Below, piece by piece: positions 14,166 to 25,943 of a stretch of 64,000 nt of DNA. Each line of letters opens with the position of its first letter. The stretch's first letter is position 1. Source of the DNA: Anticarsia gemmatalis. Taxonomy: Eukaryota; Arthropoda; Insecta; Lepidoptera; Erebidae. Below the pieces are notes generated by a model. It did no database searches. It saw nothing but the letters and a program-made list of their open reading frames with translations, and was not told where the DNA came from. Where the stretch lies: positions 5,952,001-6,016,000 of the forward strand of contig NC_134745.1 of assembly GCF_050436995.1 (NCBI RefSeq). The letters are read 5' to 3'. The position numbers and the translations under genes were made by a program.

Positions 14166-17100
14166 TACACGGAACAAAAAGTTGGTCACAAAATGTAAAA
14201 AAAAAAAAAACATGTTGAACGTTATTTTTCTACGGAGATCCAGAAAAATAGCTTTCAACATCTCGACCAAAGCCATGAATATGGACTAGTTCAGTATAAA
14301 CTATTAACAATATTAAAAGACAGTAATAATGGGTCATTAGGTGTCTATTAGCATTCCTATAACCAGTTTAAAATACATAATACCTACAATATGTGGAAGG
14401 TTATATAATAAAAGCAACATTTATTTTTATCGACAGCACGTGTTAATAATGCAAATTCTAGAATACCTATCTTTGATAAAAATAATAACTGCACTAAAAC
14501 TGGCTACTTTAGTTAGAAACCAAAAATGTCAACATTGCATTTTAAGAAATAAAATAACAAGTGTACAAGGCCATGATTGTGTAAACGTGAGAGAATCTTC
14601 TGTAATACGGTAGTTTATATTCTGTACCTTAAAGATTTTTTGACTCTTTTAAATTTTAGTAGTTACGTTAGCAGAGTACCTACTTCATAATAATTGATTA
14701 ATGGCCGCTAGTTTTATCCCGAATGAAAGCAAAAACACTACAGTCACTATAGTCAAACCACTTAGAGTGCTTTGTATATGCAATTGTCGCGGCTGGCAAA
14801 GGAATACAAAATTCCGAATGAAAAGCAACTTAAAATAATCCAGAGGCTTCCGTAGCTGACGGCGATCTAGCAGCTACTTTAATATGAAAGTATACAGAAT
14901 TACTAAATTTAATCTAGATATACCTGATTTTACTATATTACTATAGTTCTATGAAATCGTGCTTGCCAATAAACTCTAATAAATTGTCGAAATATCTTTG
15001 ACCAACCATCTTCTGTCGCAAGTGACGTTGCGGTCCAAAACAATACCTAATAGTTTCACAAACAACAATGTTTTATACATTTCATCACAAAACCATTATG
15101 GAAATTATTCATAGGGAAATATTTCCCAAATTTCCATAATAACTTAGTACACATGAACCATTACAGTCAATGGGGAATTGTGCATTTCAAAACATGGTCC
15201 CTAGTACACAGTGGGCATGTAATCCCAACGAAACCCATGGGATAGAGCTTGATTCGAGCCTCTATAACCATATTATTGTTAGAACGCAGTTAGTTGTCTG
15301 TTAGTAGTTCGTAGGACTTTGTAATAGATGATTAGTGGCTATGGTAATCCAGTATTAGGATTTTTTACTCTCGCCGTCATCAAATAGCGAGCATTTGACT
15401 TTTAAAATGACGTCAAAGAATATAGTTCTTGCAGAACACACTAGAGGCGATGAACTATTTTCCAACGATAGTGATGGGAAAACGCTTCGGACTATATGAA
15501 CGAGTGTAAGATTTTGCAATTCACATTTTCTGTGAAATAGAGACAAAATTATTATACTGAATACCTAATTACGATTTTGCGACTTTAGATTAAAATTTAA
15601 AGTAAAAGAAGGTTTATTGCGTATGCATAGTTTTAAACTTTTAATAATAAGTGTCCAGCTTAACCTTGAGTATATAACTATATAGCAATTTTCCAAAATT
15701 GTGCATAAATTATAAGCTATTTAGAAAACAAATATATCCTTTTGTTGTTTTTCTCTATGTTTACAATAAGCGTTGTGTCCGATACGCTTTACTTAACAGT
15801 AGAGAACTATATATTTCATAATATTACAAACAAGAGACGTCTTATTCAAGAGAAGATACCAACTTCTTTACATTTATACACTTATTAGAATAAGAATGTA
15901 CATACATAAGGACAAATTCACACGTCCCGGGTCCCATTCAATTTGCTAGCAATGTATTGCTCAGGTACACAAAGGTATCTATTCAAAATAGAATCTTTTC
16001 TGAATGTCAGTGAATATCTCGAGGGACGTCCGTCTCTTTACAACTCGTAAATCTAAAAAGTAGAAATAACGTTGGAACCTAAGTACCTAATAAAAATTCT
16101 ATTGGCGTTCCATCTTGTTTGCCTGCCTCATAAGTTTAATGATTATTTAAAGAAGGAACAAGTAAATCAAATTTTAACATTGCGAGTTTAAGGAAAGTGG
16201 TTTTATTGGATAAAATACTTTCAGCCGGTACGTTTTAGTTTCTTTCAAGAAAGTTTGAAGAATTCATAAAGTTACAGCATTTCTGTCGTCTTTCGAAATA
16301 GGTACTGTTTTTTTCTTGCCAACTGACTTACAGGATTTACGTGGTAACGGGTTTCAATCACACACTTAAACAATTATTGAATTATTATATAATTAAAATT
16401 TTAAATCATAAGCAAGTTACGTCTTAGCACAAGAACACGTTGATCAAAAACTAAGAACTATTGACTTTGTAAGCTCGAAGGCATCACAATATTTATTGCT
16501 CAAGTTCTGCCTAACCCGTAAAATAGTAGAGTCGAGATACAGAACCCCTTCGGCCTTAGATATACGCCGACCGATAAAAACCGAGTATTGGCTATAGCCG
16601 ACCTCCCTAAAATTTATGAGTCGCGAATCTGTTGCAGTTATTTTATTGGATTCCATCGTAAAGTTTAGAATTACACTATCTCCTTGGCTCCTTGGCTCTT
16701 GGCTTGAGGAGATAAATCCAAGTCCAATATAACCAGTAAAGTTTTATAACTATTTGGAAATCAAAAAGTGTAATACTTACCAATCTTGACGTCTTGTTAT
16801 ATATTGCTGAAGTTGAGATCTCTTTTTGTCATTGCTTCTGCAGGATTTTGTCCTGCACCAATCAAGAAAATAGTATAACTGATATTTTCTTAACAATTGG
16901 GTAATGTACTTGATTCAAAGTCCTCGTCGGATTATTGTTGTGCAACTGAAAGTGAAAAAGTTTCTAATTTCCTACCTATAGTACCTAGAAGTAGGTAAGT
17001 TATTGGTTTCAGCGGTTATGTACTGCTATTTTTAGTAGATGTTTACGGTGAGTTGCAATGCAACAGCAAGAATAAATATAATATTTCCTACGAATACGTT

Positions 17101-17577
17101 ATTACAAAATAAGCGATTCTACAATTTATATAAAATTTACTTTATATTCATTTAAATACGAAGAAACGGTCTGTTTAAATATTGAATACGGCTCATAGCT
17201 ACATCAAATATGTGTAATGTATTCGCAAATGAAATGCACAAAGTTATGTGCAGTACGTAATGTATGTTTTAGTGGATGGGACAGCACCAGCATGTAAACG
17301 ATCATTCCGAAACATTGACCACGATTGTAAATGGCTTCATGCAACTGTTTATTGGTATTTGAATTGATATAATCATTTAGTTATTAATAACTGATGCTTT
17401 TTATAAATTATGATGATTTGATGTATAGTTAGAAAATGACTTTTTTCTCAAGTTTTAAAGTTCAATACCTTGCACCGAAGACACGTCTCTGGGGACGTAG
17501 GAACCATACTGGGTACTTTTGAAATAGTTCAGTCACTGCCTTCTTAACTTTGCGTGTCGTTGAAATTGTCGCCTGCA
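14166..17577. other. Intergenic DNA, no gene recognised
   Basis: AT-rich with random short frames. Contains a perfect 14-bp palindrome nested in a longer inverted repeat at 15095-15140, and a short hairpin TGCAGGA-ttttg-TCCTGCA near 16840. No coding evidence. Confidence 0.5.
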
Positions 17578-17753
17578 GCTCGATTCTTTACTACTATCGA
17601 CTACCGGCAACCAGCTTGTCATCGAGAAATTTTGTATGAAAATTTGATCAGCGCCTCTGACGGGCGTTGTATGAACTATTTTGGCAGTTACATTCTAAAT
17701 GTCAAACTTTCCATACTCGTCAGTACCGACTACCGACTGTACAGAATCGAGCT
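17578..17753 (+). mobile_element. Small TIR element (MITE-like)
   Basis: 176 bp bounded by an 11-bp perfect terminal inverted repeat, AGCTCGATTCT and AGAATCGAGCT. A diverged copy lies on the minus strand at 59151-59310 and an end fragment at 13921. The shared internal blocks include GCGCCTCTGACGGGCG-like and CATTCTAAATGTCAAACT-like sequence. No clear target duplication was found. The open frame through it is not a gene. Confidence 0.6.
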
Positions 17754-20374
17754 ACTGCATCTGAGAGACTGTATTACACACAACATTTTGATTAATCGTA
17801 GCAATGTCAAACATGACAATAGATAGTGTTAGTCTAAATTCGACAATTTGGTATTTTAACTACTGAATAATGCTTAAATGTTCAATCACCTCTCAATTAA
17901 CTCACGACATCATAGTCTATTTGTATCACCTTACTATTGACTCCAAGTTTCTTCAATTGGACGTTACAATACCATTATGTAATGTCCTCCAATCATCTCC
18001 TTAGCAACACGAGACATTCCTGTTTTATGATACTTCTAACTTTATGAGCCCGGCGAGATCAAATGAGGTCAATCACTAATGCGGAAACTAAATTATCGTC
18101 GCAAAAATATACCCACAAAGTGCAAAATAAATCACAGCGGATAGCCTTGTTCGTACGTCATGTGATCTTGTATAAAAATATATAATTTATTTCCTATATT
18201 CACTGCATTGCATCCTTTAACAAGTTCTGATTGATAAACACTTCCATGTAAACAGCGAAGCTGTATACATATGTATAAGTCTGTCATATTTTCTGTCATG
18301 TGAGTTTATGCGCTCGAGAGCTTTGTATGATTTATTTTTCATTATGTAATCACTTCTACACTGACGCATCCTATAATGCTGAAGGATGCAAAGATAGAAT
18401 AAATTACTGTTACAATGGAGAAGAAAGAATTAAATTCTGTAATTTCAAAGCGATTTCATAAAAAAAATGTTTAGAAACTTTTCGCTAAACTTTCTAAAAC
18501 TGAAGGTTTTAAATATATAGACCACAAATAACTTAAAAATAAGATTTTACTTCCTGACATTGTAAGTAGAAAAGAATCAAAATAATTCATTGACGTTCCT
18601 CGCATATTGACTACAGAAAACTTCGCAGAAATACTTAACCCGTACTGGTTGGACATAAAACATTTTTTGTTGACATAAATCAAGAGTAAAACCGCGGGCG
18701 GAAACTAGATTCTCATAAAATATCGTTCAGGGTTAACGCCATAGTCGGAAGGACCGGTTGCGCGTGAGTTTCTGCCTGATGGTTTTATTGATGCAATACG
18801 TAATGTCAGACGACAATTAAAACCACTGTGGATAATATTATTATACTTTGTAAACAAGTCATTGATGTACTTTAGATTCACTTGAGGATGTAAGAAGACA
18901 GCAATTTTGATGATATATAAATGAACTGTTTAAGAGTTTACGATGTTATACTGAAATCTATTTGTGGCACAATATTTAAATTGTTAAACAAAAGTAAAAT
19001 ATTCATCTTCTCTTTTTCAGCAAAGTTAAAAATATATCAAACGTTTAGTAAATTATATACTTTTTTTCAAAATAATCCCAAAAATAGTTGTTTGTTATAC
19101 AATTTCTCATGAAGTAATTTGATGAGTTCTTTTAGGTTTATACATTTTCTACATGAGAAATGTTTAGATCAACAATCGTAGTTGCCAAAGCACCTTAAAT
19201 ATAGGTGATTGATATTATAGCAAAGCTTTGCTACACAAAACTAATAATTCATTGCACTTAACAACCGAAAGACGTAAGCAAGTTCTTAAGAAGCTTCAAG
19301 AAAAGTCAAGTGTTTTATGACAGCTTCAAGTAAATAAAGCCAAGGGGGTAGTTCTCTTAAGTGTTACTTGACAGTGTTGCATTTCAACTTGCATTGTTTT
19401 AAAGTGTTTATCGTTACCATGGCAACGAGATTTGTCAACGAAGGTGAGAAGCGCTGCGAAATAGTGCATTTGAAGTATCGAAAACCTTGTCACAAGATTT
19501 CATAAATTTATGTAATTTTTATTTTATGTGATGTCTCCGTGTGAAGTATTTTTCGTGTAACAATATTATTGAAATTAATTATTTTATATTATAATGGGCG
19601 TTCCATGTAGGAATTATCGAGAATAGAACAATAAGTATTTTTGTAGACATACGTTTTAGAGATAAAACAAAATCGTGTAACGATGATACATAGACAAGAT
19701 AAATGACTTTTCTTTTGGATTCATTGATTTTCCAAAACCTAGTACTTAAAATTGTGTCGATTTGCATGACTCAGCTTAGTAACAAAGAAAATCTAGATAA
19801 ATAAATGCATTATAACGATGATGCCAAAAGAATCGCATTTATAAGGTTAATGCTGACAAAACTGTTCCCCTATTTTGGTTAAGATGGGCTACTAACATCA
19901 TGATATTGAGATCTTTGATTTGATTATCACACGTCAGAAAAAAAAATGTGACAAACACACACGCAACAAAACAATTTTAAGTGGTCTTCATTAAAATAAA
20001 CATTTAAACTCGGTCACACTACTTCCAAATAAGTACCGGTTAGCATATCTGGTGCAATTTTGATGACTTCATAACGTTTTCTATCACTATTAAGTAGGTT
20101 ATCCGACAGTTATCCTGAAGTCCTTAACCTAACTATAAGCCTATATCAGAGATACGATCATGCAAAGATCAGTTGCAAGAAGCATTGGCAAGCGCAACAG
20201 CGGTTGATTCAACCCAATGGGAATATGCGTTAAGCATCGCTACTCCAGTCCTTGAACTGATGACCGGTGTTTACAAATAGACTCCTAGCATCAGAGAGTA
20301 TGTTAATTTGACAATTCTATAGTCTGACATCTTAGTAGATCTAGAATAATCTCTACTAAGATGTTTATCAGGTA
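17754..20374. other. Intergenic DNA, no gene recognised
   Basis: AT-rich. A short CGCGGGCGGAAACTAG tail at about 18692 resembles the 3' tip of Helitron-like repeats. Otherwise nothing recognisable. Confidence 0.45.
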
Positions 20375-20642
20375 CTAGCTGACCCGCGCAACTTCGCTTG
20401 CGTCACATAAGATAGAATGGGTCAAAATTTCCCCTGTTTTTTTCACATTTTTTATTGCTGCTCTGCTCCTATTGGTCGTAGCGATGTGATGTATATAGCC
20501 TATAGCCTTCCTCGATAAATGCACTATCTAACACTGAAAGAATTTTTCAAATCGGACCAGTAGTTACCGAGATTAGCGCGTTCAAACAAACAAACAAACA
20601 ATCAAACAAACAAACTCTTCAGCTTTATAATATTAGTATAGA
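20375..20642 (-). mobile_element. Non-autonomous Helitron, copy 2
   Basis: Same ends and body as the element at 4262, in the same orientation: a CTAG terminus and hairpin at the left, a (CAAA)n tract near 20585-20615, and TATTAGTATAGA at the right. It differs from copy 1 by scattered substitutions and small indels. Confidence 0.8.
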
Positions 20643-23600
20643 TGAGATGAAGATTGAGTAGATATATATAGTATAGAGTAGTCGGTATAGTAGAGAGGCA
20701 TCTACATAGATTATAATCTAACTAACTCTACTAAGGTGTTAAAAATTATTTCGAAATATTTTTAAACGACAAAGCAGTATCAAACAGGCCATCATCGGGT
20801 ACATAAGCCGGCAGGACACTGATGTACCAAATTCTGAATTTAATGTGTCTTAGCCTCTTGGGAACGAAGCATACAGAGCTGTCTACTGTCACTAGCTTCA
20901 GTGAGTATGTTAGTCTGAGGGTTCTAGTTGTCAACAAACACTTATCGTCTATCGCTAACCGACAAGTTAGCTGCACTTGCCGCCGCCGGCTCTGTGGGAT
21001 AAACTTAGGATAGTGTCAGCAGTGTAAGGATATATTAGCAATATTAAGGAAAGTCTTCAATGTTTTAATATATTTAAGCTGCTAAACTAGCGCTTTGTTT
21101 AAAGATATGTATATAGGTCTTCTGCTTGATTTTGATACGGTCTTTCAATAACAAGAATGTTGATCGTGTCTAGAGCGCTTATTCGTCCTAAGATAAATGT
21201 TAAGTGAGGCCTCTTAAAAGATAAGCCTAAGATCAAAAACAATTCTTTATTCTGACTAGTTCTACTTGGAACTGAAAAGAAGACCATTAAAGAACTGCTG
21301 CTAAGCTTACCTTAAAATAAAAAGTGAGCGACGTGGCTAAATAACTTCGTATAACATTGATAAATAAGGCACACAAAAACAACAGAATATTTTTTTATTA
21401 CTCTACGACTATGATACAATAATGCAAAAATGCAGGATGCATAAATAAACAATTGCCAAATGCTATGCAACTTGTACATAGATTTTAAAAACATGCAAAT
21501 TTATTTGAGCTAAATGGGTACTCGTCTATTATTACCAGACATTATTATTACATAATGTATTCAAACTATTTCTAAGATCTAGAAGCAAAATATACTAAAG
21601 ATTAGTATCAGTGTTTATTTTCAAACATGTTTAAATGAAACAGTATAAAATGTTGTGCAATCGTCTCGTAACTTCTCTATTTCTTAGTAATAGTTCATCG
21701 TTTTAATTGAAAATGAGCGAATCATTTAATCAGTCATGTCATACAGAATAATTTGGTCTGTGCGTGTGTTATAAGTACTAATAAAAAGCTATCGTCGAGC
21801 TCAGTGTAATGTCATTGAAATATTGGATCATTCTTACACCATAGTTTACGGTATGAAAAGATAGAGTAGCTTGCCAACATCACTATAATAAATTATAAAC
21901 AAAGGAGCATCACCAAAGGTGTGGCAGTGTTCCATCGTATTCTTAAATCTTTAACTTGTTAACATCTAACTTGATATACGAGTATATTCGGTCTTAACAC
22001 TTCCTCCTCAACACTTCCTCGCATAACTCGCATAATAACTGCCCTTACGGAATGATCTTTTCTACTTTTCTCAGGAATGTTTCTATAACGTCACACTTTC
22101 TGTACTATCTGACCACTTTGCTTTAACTTTCGGGTACATTCTCGGCAATTGTATATTTATAACGAAAACAAATCACATTCATAGGTAACCACGCTTTTGT
22201 ACATGGGGGTAGACAGGACCAAAGCACGCCTCTTGTTTAGAGCCCTGCAAACTTTTGCTTCATTCGCATCCAAGCAGCTAACAAGAACAACATGTCTAAC
22301 ATAACCATCTACTCACCTAAAGAGTTTACAATTATCTACATAAGTACAGTACTTTGACATGTGCTTGCCAAGGAGTTCACAATGCTCTTTGTGTGGCAAC
22401 TTACACAAAAGTAACTTACGTAAAGTCAGCTTACAAGTCTTCTTAGTAACTGAAGCCTAAGTATTGGGGTCATGCAATTTTAAAACGTTCCCAACGACGA
22501 GTTTGTTTACATAATCCTTTTATTTCTTTATAATTGATGAAAGATGATATTGTAAGATTACGTACGAGAAAGTTTAATAAAAATATTAATGCTATAAAAT
22601 AACACCATTATCGTTAACAGATTTTAACCGTTATTGGAATAATTTGCACATTTTATTGAATTCATAAAATAATATGAAAAAATACGTACAAATACGATCT
22701 TCATCGCTATGTACGCTGATGCGGTTCACATGGACTGGGAAATCGAACTAGGTGCCTCGTGATACTGTTCATGCTTAATATACCTATCTTAAAGATTTTA
22801 ATTAAGCATAAATAAAAAAAAAGATAATCAAATAAAGAAAATAAGTGTTCATGTAATTAATATAGAAGCAAAACACCATCATACTTCGTTTAAAAAGAGC
22901 TTTGACGTAACCCAATGAAGTTTTCCATAACAATCAAGTGGCTGCAAATCCTGACGTCTAGATCAATCTTAATCGTGTCTTCTCGAATGACACTCTATAC
23001 GATTGACGTCGGTAGCCTCTGTCATAGCAATCAATAACGGGCATTACGTACGACTGGCCACTTGAAAAATTCTGGCAATTAGCATCAGATTACATCTATT
23101 AACGAGACAACTAACAAAACAATTCATATTCTCTACAGTTCTAACATCTAAAAAAACAAAATAGGTAGACGTAAAAATTTTATTTTATTTTCTACGTAAA
23201 TTATAGGAACAGACGTACTAACTTACTAGCAGAAGGCTTTTTATTTAATACTAAATGACTAAAAGCAACTCTTATAATAACAAAAAATACTACCTAACTA
23301 AAAAAATTGATAAAAAGAACTATTATCTAACTAAAAAAGTCTGATAGGACTTCAAATTCTTGACTGAACGCTTTGATCTTTGCTTGTTTTGAGACTAAAA
23401 AATAAAAATGATTTTGAACACTTTCGGACACAAATTTTGATCATGTTTTTACTAACCTCTGTCTATCTGGGTCAATTATTTAGGCTATATGGCTGGCTAA
23501 CTAATTAAATACAAATAAAATCATAGGGTCGTAAAATAGCCAGTTGGTAAAACGCTCAACAGCCTCATACAAAAACGAAATAACAGACTTGGTTTGATTA

Positions 23601-25479
23601 CTCTAACGACGAATTCGATGACGCACTGTGATCTGCCTTTTCGTGTTTGATGACTATACATTTTACACTTTTTTTATAATAAAAATATCACTTTTTATAC
23701 GCTCCTAATCGGTTTAGTAGTTCTTGGGATTATGCGAAACAAAAAAACTCTTTGTTGAAATTACTTATTAGCATAAATATAACGTAGACTTAAGATTTTT
23801 TTTATCACTCAGTAGCTAACTTTTAATTAACGCTTGCCCGCAACTTTCAATTTTCATTCAAAAATAAAGGGGAGAGGAGACAAAAAGCCAACAACAGCAT
23901 TGAAATTACAATGCATGTTACCGTTACGGGTGAAATGGGGTACAAAGGCCCTGAGCCCCCCTAATGGTGGAACAATCAACTTAAGACCCCTATTCTCTTT
24001 CTTTCCTCAACTGTTATATAACAATAAAGAGTTCTCACTATTTTTGTTTTTATTCTTTTAATAAAAGGAACAGGAAAAAACGTGTTCTATAGTTATCTGC
24101 TTACTGATTATTAGATACAATATGTTTTTATTAAACATTTGTCTTGTAACCATGAAATATTAAACGAAAAAAGTACATTTTAATATTCTACATAGTAAGT
24201 ATTACAAATCAAAACCACCATTTTGAAAATGGAGTCGATGTCTATATAAGTAAACTTTGAACTCGATCGTTTCTTTAACGTTTTGGAAACGAGTGGGAAA
24301 CAAAATGACTAGGTGTTTGCCTAATATTTTTAATTACTTTTGATAAACACGGGTCACTTGCGACATGGGTAATTCTCCGCGGTCCTTGAACCTATAGCCT
24401 AACTTTATTTGCTGGAATAAACGGTTTTCCACATGTATAGTACATTGAGACCCTCGCAATCATAGGAATTACACCGTGACGTCATATCTGTTTCATTCTA
24501 AATTCTACTCTAATAAGTGTAAGGCCTTAACAGTTCCACCTAATCAGGTAATCGGTTTATTGCCAATGGCTTCATTCACAAAGTGGCGAAGTGTCAACCG
24601 TGACGATAGAATATTAAAAACGCATTAATACGTAAGACAGCATGACAACGTCCGATTGATAACAATATGACTTATGACTCCTCAGATTATAGGGGAATTA
24701 TATCATTTCACGGATTTGTAAATACATTATAATAGCGTTTGAGTTTAAAGACTTCTTTGCGTTATTGCCCCGAAGCTATTAAGCTATCAATCAAAATGAA
24801 ACAAGGTTTTTATACTTCTTATTTATAGGGTATATTTGCATACTAATGAGTAACAAAATAAACTGCTAAAAAACTTGTTACCTAACGCCTTGTGTCCACT
24901 GTCTTCGTGGTACAAAGTTCAATATTTGCATGAGACTCTCAGTCGTCGCCATAGCAACAGCGTCCTTTACAATATCTAAACGTACGTCTGATGAACATTG
25001 TGAGTCAGACAATGAGATACAGATAAATAAGTAGGTAATCCAGATTGTTCTCTCATGTGCCAGTTTAGAACATCAGACGCAGCTGTCAACCCAGATTCAT
25101 GATCATTTTTTCATCTTTATACTACATGCTATTAATATTGTTCCAATGACATTTCCCAGACATACCCCAGGTGGTGACACTATTTTAGGATGTTCACTAA
25201 TATTCACTATTACCCTGTAAACATAATTAGCGTTAAAGATAAGAATCACATAATTAGCCCGCAGTTACCTATGCTTTATTATTTTCCTGCTCCGATATAT
25301 TATAGCAAACAATTTTATTTTTGCTCATTAGACAGCTGAGTAAATAAATATCATCACCTTGTCACACATTCATATCTTATTCATGACATGGAAAAAGGAA
25401 GTACAAACAACAAATATTATCAAGATTAAAAGACACTATAATGTAAACAAGAGTAAACAACGAAATGTGAAAAAAACGA
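20643..25479. other. Intergenic DNA upstream of the transporter, no gene recognised
   Basis: AT-rich, with a SINE-like fragment at 22187-22300. An open frame at 23834-24061 lies in somewhat GC-richer sequence but matches no known protein. No exon is supported. Confidence 0.45.
22187..22300 (-). repeat. Diverged SINE-like fragment (GGGGTAGACA family)
   Basis: Contains GGGGGTAGACAGGACCAAAG, CGCCTCTTG and CTTCATTCGCATCCA. This block order is shared with fragments at 29527-29620 and 57225-57315, so it is an interspersed repeat. Confidence 0.5.
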
Positions 25480-25897
25480 GCGCGCTGAAGTTCAACACTA
25501 AACATTGAGTGCCGTTATCAGTGTGGTCGGTCGACGATCGCAACACGACGAACGATAACCGAATAACAGCACTATCTGATGCTATGTAGGCAACACAGGC
25601 GCGACGGAGGCTCCCCACAGCGGACGACTCCGTCTCGTCAATTGACAGCTGAAACCGTCAACAAAACGGGAATATTATTGTCTTGCACCGACGCGTTCAG
25701 CTAACCATTCAGTATTCACTCTTACGGCGAAACGCGCACAACACGTGGTCGGCTAATATTAGAGCGGCATGCTCCAAGCACAGTCGGCGACTCGCTTCCA
25801 GTCCGGCACACAGCACGACACAGTGTACTCCATGTGTACGCGCCTCGCTGTCACAGAACATAAATGTTAATTCGGAAAGTGCGTGTACACCGCGACA
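25480..25897 (+). promoter_or_regulatory. Putative promoter and 5' UTR of the transporter gene
   Basis: This stretch is much richer in GC and CpG than its surroundings and ends directly at the start codon. Initiator-like TCAGT motifs occur around 25518 and 25709, but no convincing TATA box or DPE could be placed, so the transcription start is not fixed. The 3' part holds an upstream ATG at 25769 in frame with the main start and stopped at 25868, and another at 25864 in a different frame. An upstream non-coding exon cannot be excluded. Confidence 0.4.
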
Positions 25898-25943
25898 ATG
25901 TCCAACAACCGCAAGTGGAGGGAATATGTGACGGCACTCAGTG
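25898..25943 (+). CDS. Tret1-like transporter, coding exon 1 (initiator)
   Basis: Encodes the first 15 residues (MSNNRKWREYVTALS) plus the first base of codon 16. The start is chosen because an in-frame TAA lies at 25868-25870 and no in-frame ATG lies between it and 25898; position -3 is A. RxYVxALSA leading into helix 1 is the usual N terminus of insect Tret1-like proteins. The donor GTTCGT is weak. A tandem donor 3 nt upstream (after 25940) keeps the same phase and would drop one residue, replacing Ser-Ala with Thr. The short exon was found by matching phase and family pattern to exon 2. Confidence 0.85.

Noticed and set aside
23834..24061. Open frame in a GC-richer stretch upstream of the gene
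   Set aside because: Does not match any family I recognise; no splice sites or start context to support it.
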